Shown here: in pieces, positions 1 through 5,114 of the stretch
Layout of the letters: every line of letters begins with the position of its first letter
Position numbering within the stretch: position 1 is the first letter of the stretch
Assembly: GCA_016281295.1 (NCBI GenBank)
Contig: JAEEII010000295.1
Location: 1-13,572, forward strand
Length of the DNA: 13,572 bases
Reading direction: 5' to 3'
From: Bacteroidales bacterium
Lineage (GTDB): Bacteria; Bacteroidota; Bacteroidia; Bacteroidales; F082
The notes under the pieces: model-generated
The model's input: the letters and a program-made list of their open reading frames with translations, nothing else
What the model was told of the DNA's origin: nothing
The model's database searches: none
Translations under genes and position numbers: made by a program

Positions 1-1
1 A

Positions 2-451
2 GAAACCTACGAAATCACCGCCACGGCTGTCCCCACTGGAGCCGGAATCGTGACAGGTGCAGGCACCTATTACGCCAACAACACCTGCACTCTGGTTGCC
101 ATTCCCAACAATGGCTGTGCTTTCAAGTACTGGATGGAGAATGGCGGGGTGGTCTCAGAAGAGGCCGCTTACACCTTCATTGTTACGGGAAACAGGGACT
201 TGGTAGCCCAATTCTCGGGTACCGGTGTTGACGAAAACGATGGTGATAAGTTTTTCTTGTATCCCAATCCTTCAGAAGGCACCTTCTTTGTTGAGGGCAG
301 GGGAAGGCTTTCGGTCGTGAACAATCTTGGCCAGCAACTACTTTTTCGTGACATTGAAGGTCAAACGACGTTGTCTTTGCCGGCTGGATTCTATTTGCTT
401 CGTTTGGAAAACGGCAATGGCATCCGTGTGAGTAAACTCTTAGTGAAGTAA
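2..451 (+). CDS. Secreted B-repeat protein with T9SS type A sorting domain (3' end only)
   Basis: The open frame enters from the left edge (frame begins at base 2) and stops at TAA 449-451, so about 149 C-terminal residues are visible. The first ~67 residues form a divergent InlB B-repeat unit: a V-T-G-A-G-T-Y-Y segment, then T-L-V-A-I-P, an aromatic K-Y-W-M, and a closing R-D-L-V-A-Q-F. This is a small beta-rich module common in Bacteroidales surface proteins. The last ~70 residues are a T9SS type A sorting domain: F-L-Y-P-N-P-S-E-G-T-F, N-N-L-G-Q-Q, a G-F-Y-L-L-R-L strand and a terminal S-K-L-L-V-K. Such domains direct export across the outer membrane and are cleaved off. An internal GTG at 50 is not a plausible start because the domain begins upstream of it. 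The last 12 bp overlap the 3' end of the convergent gene. The binding target is unknown. Confidence 0.88.
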   Translation, partial: ETYEITATAVPTGAGIVTGAGTYYANNTCTLVAIPNNGCAFKYWMENGGVVSEEAAYTFIVTGNRDLVAQFSGTGVDENDGDKFFLYPNPSEGTFFVEGRGRLSVVNNLGQQLLFRDIEGQTTLSLPAGFYLLRLENGNGIRVSKLLVK

Positions 452-1006
452 TTCCAGCTCACACAACCCGCCCTTGTTGCCGACCACAAAGGCCACCGGC
501 GGATTGTCGCCTTGCACGAGGTTGTTCAGGTAGAGCGGCTCTCCCAGGATAAAGAGTCCGCAGCGGAAAGTGTTACCCACTTTCAGTTTTGAGTTCTCGG
601 ATTGCTCAACGATGAAGCGGAAGTCGCCAAGATAGCGGAAAGTGCAGCGGCGGTTGGGCTTCCACGACACGTAAACGCGATCGTCCACTTTCAGGTTCTC
701 CGTCTTGATGTGTTGGCCGGTCACACGGTCGGAGCCGCTTTCCGACGTGATGTGTTCCAGAAACCCGTCCAGGTTTTTGAACCCGATGAATTGCGACAGG
801 ATGTCAAGCGTGCTTTGGCGGGCACTGACGGGGCCGTCCACGTAACCCCATATCCGTTTCAAGGTGGAGGCGCTGACGATTTCGTGGGTGCGTTCCCAGA
901 TGGCTCCGCTGAGGAAGTCAAAATCAGCGGAGGTCTTTATCTTGCGACTGACGTTTGCTTCGATTCGCTGCTTGAGTTCTGAGATCTCGGGACTGGTGTT
1001 TTCCAT
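440..1006 (-). CDS. Conserved Bacteroidales small protein with HTH-like N-terminus, putative regulator
   Basis: This encodes 188 aa if started at ATG 1006-1004, where the residues M-E-N-T-S-P-E-I-S-E-L-K open as in relatives I recall. An upstream in-frame start at 1063 would add 19 unlikely residues and run into the kinase promoter region. Residues ~26-85 look like a helix-turn-helix: F-L-S-G-A-I-W-E-R-T, then S-A-S-T-L-K-R-I-W-G-Y-V (46-56) and T-L-D-I-L-S-Q-F-I-G-F. Residues ~105-188 look like a small beta-barrel: V-D-D-R-V-Y-V-S-W-K-P, a Y-L-G-D-F-R-F strand, S-E-N-S-K-L and G-E-P-L-Y-L-N-N-L. The architecture matches a paralogous Bacteroidales family of uncharacterised function. A DNA-binding or regulatory role is inferred. 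It is divergent from the kinase gene with 114 bp between starts, which makes the kinase a natural candidate partner. It overlaps the convergent upstream gene by 12 bp. Confidence 0.8.
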   Translation of the reverse strand: MENTSPEISELKQRIEANVSRKIKTSADFDFLSGAIWERTHEIVSASTLKRIWGYVDGPVSARQSTLDILSQFIGFKNLDGFLEHITSESGSDRVTGQHIKTENLKVDDRVYVSWKPNRRCTFRYLGDFRFIVEQSENSKLKVGNTFRCGLFILGEPLYLNNLVQGDNPPVAFVVGNKGGLCELELLH

Positions 1007-1056
1007 GGTGATTTGAATTAAAATGCAAAAATGCAACTTCTTTTCCGAATTACCGC

Positions 1057-1076
1057 AGTTCATTTCAGTTCATTTT
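1057..1076. repeat. Two tandem decamers AGTTCATTTY between divergent genes
   Basis: Bases 1057-1066 (agttcatttc) and 1067-1076 (agttcatttt) are tandem copies of one 10-mer directly upstream of the kinase promoter. The same pair occurs in inverse orientation at 4047-4066, just after a fragment copied from this kinase gene. It could be an operator for the divergent pair or part of a dispersed repeat. Confidence 0.6.
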
Positions 1077-1106
1077 GCCGCCGCAATCATAATTCCTGTA
1101 TCTTTG
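1074..1106 (+). promoter_or_regulatory. Bacteroidetes-type promoter for the kinase gene
   Basis: A -33 TTTG at 1074-1077 and a -7 TATCTTTG at 1099-1106 (consensus TAnnTTTG) are separated by 21 bp, near the usual spacing in this phylum. Transcription would start around 1111-1114, leaving only about 7-10 nt before ATG 1121, so the mRNA would be nearly leaderless. The opposite strand carries only a degenerate -7-like CATTTTTG (complement of 1026-1033) for the divergent gene, with no convincing -33 box. Confidence 0.6.
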
Positions 1107-1120
1107 CAAATAATTTGGCT

Positions 1121-3406
1121 ATGGACAAAGACAGCGTATCGGGTATCATTGACGGCAATTTCATCACCGCGACGGACATGATGACGGTTTATGAGCCGTT
1201 GTCGTCGCGAGGCTTCAACCAAGTGGTGAAAATGCGTCGGCAGGGCAAGTGGTTCATCCTGAAAGGCTTGAAACCCGAGTATCGCGACCAGCAGTCCTAT
1301 ATCGAGTTGCTGAGGAAGGAGTTTGACCTGGCGGCACAATTCGACCATCCCAACATTGTGAAGGCGTTTTTCAAGGAAACGAACCCCGAGATGGGTCCTT
1401 GCATCGTGATGGAATACATCGACGGCATCCCGCTCGACGAGTTTCTTGCCAACAAGCCCTCGAAACAGATCCGTCGCAAGATGATTGACCAGCTTGCCGA
1501 CGCGCTGGCTTATATTCACGGCAAACAAATTCTTCACCGCGACTTGAAGCCCAGCAACATCCTCGTCACCCGCAACGGCAACAACGTGAAGGTCATCGAC
1601 TTCGGGCTGTCCGATGCCGACGATTACTTCATCTTGAAACAGAAGGCAGGCACTTTGAAATACATGGCGCCCGAGCAGCTGGACCCCGACGGTGTCATCG
1701 ACTGCCGTTCCGACATCTATGCTTTCGGCTTGTTGCTGCGGAAGCTGTTACCACACCGATATCGTTCCATTGCGGCCAAATGCACCTGCAAAGACCCTGA
1801 ACGGCGTTATCCCGATATGGAGGCGGTGCGCAAAGCCTTGGCAAGGAACGACCAAACGCGAAGGACGCTACCGCTGTTGGTGATTGTGGCGCTCAGCGTT
1901 CTGCTGGCCTTGCGAAGACCTGTCCCAACCACCGGTTCCCCTGAAACCGTCAACGCAGGACTGTCGATGGATCAAATCAACTACGGGGAGGAGGCGGGCT
2001 GGAAAACCAATACCATCCTTCATCCGATCCTGTTGGAGGCTGAAGAGGGGAAAGAATACCGGGAGGTGCTGATGGCGCGACTCAGCAAAGCCCGCGAGTC
2101 CGTCAACGCGATGTGTGATGAGATGAGTTGCCTTTATCAGCATGACGATCAGAAAAGGCTGTCTTTTATCGCTCAGAACAGGGAATTCCAGCTGGTGCAC
2201 GAGAGACAAATCATGGACGAGATCAGTGCCCGATGCCAATCGTACAAGGAAGCGTATCGGAAGCATCGGATCAGCCAGGCGGAATACGACAGTTTGGAAT
2301 GGCTTGTCTCGCCTACCGTGAGCACCCGGCCCGCGGTTGGCGTCACCGCCACAGGAGCGGAGAGCGGGGTTAACCTGCTCAGGAACGAGGATTGCGGCGG
2401 AATGGAGATAGGGTTGTGCTGGGGGATGCTTCATCATCCCACCATCAAAGGCCGACATATTGTTGGAGAGGGAGTCGCCGACCGTATGGTCATCGACGGG
2501 CTCCTCCCCAACACCACCTATTTCGTGAGGGCTTATCTGACCAGCACAGCGGGCACCACCTACGGTAATGAGGTTTCCTTTACCACCTTGCCTTCTGATA
2601 CGGTCATCTCTTTGGAGGATGGGGCTTTGCCTGGGCTGTTTTCCGTGAGTGAGGGCAGGCAGGTGCGTTTCGCGAAAGGCAACTTGCAGTATCAAGCCAC
2701 CACCGCGACATGGCGTTTCGCGGAGCATCAGTACGACGTTTTGGGGAAAGAAAACGACAAGATATCGGAGACCTACAGCGGTTGGATCGACCTGTTTGGA
2801 TGGGCCACGAGCGGCTACGACCACGGCGCGGTAAACTGGCAGCCATGGAGCGGCAACAAAGACACGAAAAGCAATGCGTTGCATTACGCCTACGGCAATC
2901 CTTCGTATCATCTTTTTGACGAGACGGGCCAGGCCGACTGGGGCTACAATGCCATCTTGAACGGCGGCAACAAGGAGCATCTATGGCATACCTTGAGCAG
3001 GGACGACATGGCGTATCTGCTCTTTGTGCGCAACACCGCCTCGGGCATCCGTTTTGCCAAGGCCACTGTCAATGGGGTGGTGGGTCTGTTGTTGTTGCCC
3101 GACGATTGGAAAGTGACGGCCTATCAGCTTGCTTCGGTCAATTTGCCTAAGGCGGTCTTCAGCAGCAACGACATCAGTGTTTCCGATTGGCAGCAGGTGT
3201 TGGAACCCGCCGGAGCGGTGTTTTTGCCGTTAGCGGGAATGCGCACCATTGATGGAGTGTATATGAATATAGGTGCTTATCATTTGGCGAATGCTGCCGC
3301 GGAATCCTCTTATATGTTGGGTTTTGGCGGGGAGATTCTTGATATTGAGACCGGTGGTCACCGTGGTGACGGGCGTGCGGTACGGTTGGTGCGGGAGGTG
3401 TTATGA
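1121..3406 (+). CDS. Membrane Ser/Thr protein kinase with extracellular FN3-like and FISUMP-like domains
   Basis: A Hanks-type kinase of 761 aa from ATG 1121. The frame is open from 1031, but codons before 1121 overlap the promoter. Kinase residues: Lys48 (F-I-L-K-G-L), Glu67 in helix C, H-R-D-L-K-P-S-N at 139-146, D-F-G at 160-162, A-P-E at 183-185, Asp198 and Arg228. All catalytic positions are present, so activity is likely. The glycine loop (about 29-37, S-R-G-F-N-Q-V) is atypical. One membrane segment lies at ~249-264, after R-R and before R-R-P. Outside are a charged helical stretch (~283-395), a fibronectin-III-like segment (~396-491) ending G-N-E-V-S-F-T-T-L, and a FISUMP-like C-type-lectin-fold domain (~502-761) with F-A-K-G-N-L-Q-Y, Q-A-D-W-G-Y-N-A-I, L-L-P-D-D-W and terminal A-V-R-L-V-R. 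That domain is homologous to the N-terminus of the 1833-aa adhesin downstream. The expected topology is kinase in the cytoplasm and sensor in the periplasm. The ligand and substrates are unknown. Confidence 0.9.
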   Translation: MDKDSVSGIIDGNFITATDMMTVYEPLSSRGFNQVVKMRRQGKWFILKGLKPEYRDQQSYIELLRKEFDLAAQFDHPNIVKAFFKETNPEMGPCIVMEYIDGIPLDEFLANKPSKQIRRKMIDQLADALAYIHGKQILHRDLKPSNILVTRNGNNVKVIDFGLSDADDYFILKQKAGTLKYMAPEQLDPDGVIDCRSDIYAFGLLLRKLLPHRYRSIAAKCTCKDPERRYPDMEAVRKALARNDQTRRTLPLLVIVALSVLLALRRPVPTTGSPETVNAGLSMDQINYGEEAGWKTNTILHPILLEAEEGKEYREVLMARLSKARESVNAMCDEMSCLYQHDDQKRLSFIAQNREFQLVHERQIMDEISARCQSYKEAYRKHRISQAEYDSLEWLVSPTVSTRPAVGVTATGAESGVNLLRNEDCGGMEIGLCWGMLHHPTIKGRHIVGEGVADRMVIDGLLPNTTYFVRAYLTSTAGTTYGNEVSFTTLPSDTVISLEDGALPGLFSVSEGRQVRFAKGNLQYQATTATWRFAEHQYDVLGKENDKISETYSGWIDLFGWATSGYDHGAVNWQPWSGNKDTKSNALHYAYGNPSYHLFDETGQADWGYNAILNGGNKEHLWHTLSRDDMAYLLFVRNTASGIRFAKATVNGVVGLLLLPDDWKVTAYQLASVNLPKAVFSSNDISVSDWQQVLEPAGAVFLPLAGMRTIDGVYMNIGAYHLANAAAESSYMLGFGGEILDIETGGHRGDGRAVRLVREVL

Positions 3407-3415
3407 TAAAATTCA

Positions 3416-3459
3416 GGGATTCCATACGTTTTCAAAGAAATAATTTGGGGATTCCATAC
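3416..3459. repeat. 12-bp direct repeat GGGATTCCATAC
   Basis: Identical copies lie at 3416-3427 and 3448-3459, 20 bp apart, immediately after the kinase stop codon and just before the ATPase remnant. They may mark a past insertion or deletion junction. No transposon ends or insertion-sequence genes adjoin them. Confidence 0.55.
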
Positions 3460-3467
3460 ATATATCG

Positions 3468-3942
3468 TTGTCGATTTCGCGGATGCCCCTGAAGCACGGC
3501 TCCCTGCTCTCCATCAAGAAAAACACCAAGGGCATCGTCATTCCCAGCGAGGAAACCCGCATCACCATGTACCCCAAGGACTACGAAGAGTTCCGCTGGG
3601 CTATGGGCGACACTGTCACTGTGCCCCTGCTGGGCGAGGCGCTCCGCAACCGCCAGCCCCTTGGCGAAGCCGTCTGTCGCAAACTCATGCGTGACTTCCG
3701 CCTCTATATGCTTGTGGGCGGCATGCCGCAGGCCGTGAACACCTATCTCGACACCATCAACACCGACTACAGCCAATACAAGATGTACGTTGGCGACACG
3801 GGTCTCTTCGTCACCCTTGCCTTCTGGGACAAGAGCCTCACCGAGAACCCGTATCAGCGACCGCTACCTAATCTACACCAAAGATCTTCGCCGTGACGAA
3901 CAGACCCTTCTCATTCCCGCCTGCATGACCATGCATCTATAG
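3468..3942 (+). pseudogene. Decayed AAA/DUF4143-type ATPase, internally deleted and frameshifted
   Basis: Three pieces of a common Bacteroidales AAA + DUF4143 ATPase are joined. Homology starts near 3497 with G-S-L-L-S-I-K-K-N, I-V-I-P-S-E-E, M-Y-P-K-D-Y-E-E-F-R-W-A-M and M-L-V-G-G-M-P-Q-A-V-N-T-Y-L-D. It then jumps near 3765-3778 straight to Y-K-M-Y-V-G-D-T-G-L-F-V-T-L-A-F-W-D-K, skipping what in full-length relatives is a long middle section. After T-E-N (about 3850) it shifts frame to the family's C-terminus: D-R-Y-L-I-Y-T-K-D-L, ending L-L-I-P-A-C-M-T-M-H-L and TAG 3940-3942. The whole N-terminal nucleotide-binding region (Walker A and B) is missing. An open frame of 142 codons survives (3468-3896), but its last ~14 codons are out of frame with the family. 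It is almost certainly non-functional. Confidence 0.85.
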
Positions 3943-3960
3943 GTGTAATAGAAAAGCTTG

Positions 3961-4044
3961 TTGCCTAAGGTGGTTTTCAACAGCAACGACATCAACGACA
4001 TCAACGCTTCCGATTGGCAGCAGGAGTTGGAACCCGCCGGAGCG
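3961..4044 (+). repeat. Orphan partial copy of the kinase gene's 3' region
   Basis: Bases 3961-4044 match 3143-3217 of the kinase gene (T-T-G-C-C-T-A-A-G-G-Y-G-G-T through C-C-G-G-A-G-C-G) at high identity. The differences are a few substitutions and a 9-bp insertion that duplicates ACATCAACG. The match ends abruptly on both sides: at the left it abuts the ATPase remnant's tail, and at the right it runs within a few bases into the inverted decamer pair at 4047-4066. This is a relic of a second FISUMP-domain gene or a duplicated scrap of this one. No usable frame remains. Confidence 0.8.
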
Positions 4045-4046
4045 AT

Positions 4047-4066
4047 AAAATGAACTAAAATGAACC
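4047..4066. repeat. Two tandem decamers AAAATGAACY (inverse of 1057-1076)
   Basis: 4047-4056 and 4057-4066 read aaaatgaact and aaaatgaacc. Their reverse complement is the tandem decamer found upstream of the kinase gene. With 1057-1076 they bracket the kinase gene, the ATPase remnant and the orphan kinase fragment in inverted orientation. Confidence 0.55.
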
Positions 4067-4096
4067 AGCGGAAAACGGTTTTTTTTTAATTTATTT

Positions 4097-4145
4097 GTAG
4101 GCGCAAGATAAAAAGCGGACAAGAAGAGAACCGCGACGCGCCTAC
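4097..4145. other. Perfect 8-bp inverted repeat with nested GCGG/CCGC arms
   Basis: GTAGGCGC at 4097-4104 is the exact reverse complement of GCGCCTAC at 4138-4145. Inside the 33-nt interval GCGG (4115-4118) can pair with CCGC (4131-4134). This could be a folded leader or a weak terminator-like element, but there is no T-run after the right arm and the role is unknown. It lies in the otherwise gene-free stretch 4047-4249. Confidence 0.35.
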
Positions 4146-4249
4146 TGCGAAAGGACGCGTGATTCCCGATGGTTTTCTTATTGTTTCTCAGTGATACAAT
4201 AATACAAACTGCTGGTTTGGAGTCGGCTGGCGAAAAAAACAACTGCGAT

Positions 4250-4999
4250 ATGATTACGATGTCATTTCCTACACAAGGCATAGTGGAAAAATGCCTTATT
4301 GATGCCTTTGGTAAACTATCAAAGGTCAGCGGTTTTCCAACACTTTCAAAGGGCTGTTTGACCCCTTCTATTAAAACAATCGGCACGATTCCGGAATGTC
4401 ATTTTTGTCCTGGTACCTATGGGGTGCTTTCTAAATCTGTTCCCTCCTTGACTGGGGTTGATATTCCCATCTTAGTGAGAGCAGATGAAGAGCAACGCAA
4501 GACCGTCGCCATTGTGGCACAAGACCCTTTGCGCGATCCTAAAACGTTGCCATCACATCACCTTAAAAAGGTAATTGTTGGCACTCCCTTCGCTTATCAT
4601 AACGATGTTTTGTGTTGTCCTCAGACACTGGTCTATCGGAAAATCATTCAAGGGCTGTTAATCAAGGGATATAACGTGTATGTAACAGATATATGGAAAT
4701 GCTGGTTTAATAATATTGCCCTTAATAAAAGTAGAGGGCCTTGGAAAAGCGGGAACCCCTACTTTGATTGTTTGGCAGAGGAGATGAATTGTATTAAACC
4801 GGATTATGTTATTTTGATGGGAGGTCAAGCTAAGCAATTGTTTAATGATGTGGCATTTCAGAAGGTTGTTAGCGGGTTAGAGATGGATGTTGTCCCTGTT
4901 TTTCATCCTTCTAATACAGCAAACGGTGCTTGGAAAAAGAATTGTGGCGGATGTACTCCCTGCTATAAGGTCAAATATGTCTTAGACCGGATTCCATGA
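4250..4999 (+). CDS. Uracil-DNA-glycosylase-like protein with Cys clusters
   Basis: 249 aa from ATG 4250. ATG 4259 is also possible, and the frame stays open up to a start at 4169 (276 aa). Numbering from 4250: C-H-F-C (C50, C53); V-A-I-V-A-Q-D-P-L-R-D-P (86-97), resembling the UDG water-activating motif in which family 1 has G-Q-D-P-Y-H; V-I-V-G-T-P-F-A-Y-H (108-117); V-Y-V-T-D-I-W-K-C-W (143-152); D-Y-V-I-L-M-G-G-Q-A (185-194); F-H-P-S-N-T-A-N-G-A-W (218-228), resembling the UDG H-P-S leucine-loop motif; and C-G-G-C-T-P-C-Y at the C-terminus (C232, C235, C238). The fold call is by motif and strand order. The cysteines could hold an iron-sulfur cluster, as in UDG families 4 and 5, or zinc, but the spacing is not one I can assign. 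Activity on uracil is not proven. No clear promoter was found upstream. A truncated paralogue sits at 11389. Confidence 0.65.
   Translation: MITMSFPTQGIVEKCLIDAFGKLSKVSGFPTLSKGCLTPSIKTIGTIPECHFCPGTYGVLSKSVPSLTGVDIPILVRADEEQRKTVAIVAQDPLRDPKTLPSHHLKKVIVGTPFAYHNDVLCCPQTLVYRKIIQGLLIKGYNVYVTDIWKCWFNNIALNKSRGPWKSGNPYFDCLAEEMNCIKPDYVILMGGQAKQLFNDVAFQKVVSGLEMDVVPVFHPSNTANGAWKKNCGGCTPCYKVKYVLDRIP
4666..4705 (+). repeat. 40-bp near-identical block shared with 11532-11571 (copy 1)
   Basis: This stretch encodes G-Y-N-V-Y-V-T-D-I-W-K-C-W in the glycosylase-like gene. It matches 11532-11571 at 37 of 40 positions, in direct orientation about 6.9 kb apart. The surrounding homology is visible mainly at protein level. 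Confidence 0.85.
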
Positions 5000-5054
5000 A
5001 AACGGAACTGTTATCCTGCTTTATGAATTAATCAAAACATCATTCAAGTTACGC

Positions 5055-5062
5055 TAATTTTG
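5055..5062 (+). promoter_or_regulatory. Possible -7 box TAATTTTG before the large adhesin gene
   Basis: TAATTTTG at 5055-5062 fits the Bacteroidetes -7 consensus TAnnTTTG, about 50 bp before ATG 5115. No clear TTTG lies at the expected -33 distance. An AT palindrome (AATAATTATT, 5085-5094) lies between the box and the start. The start itself follows an A-rich run, as is common in this phylum. Confidence 0.35.
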
Positions 5063-5114
5063 GATGGACTTGCTAAACTTGGATAATAATTATTGAACAT
5101 AAAATAATAATAAT

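Noticed and set aside
440..451. Convergent 12-bp gene overlap as a regulatory antisense device
   Set aside because: Short 3' overlaps between convergent bacterial genes are common. Both reading frames end normally, and nothing else suggests a function.
602..982. Plus-strand 126-codon frame
   Set aside because: It is antisense to the small HTH-like gene and has no independent support.
1868..2980. Minus-strand open frame of 370 codons
   Set aside because: It is antisense to the kinase's membrane, FN3-like and FISUMP-like regions and has no recognisable motif. It is a shadow of a real gene.
3432..3776. Minus-strand 114-codon frame
   Set aside because: It is antisense to the decayed ATPase, whose plus-strand residues clearly match a known family.
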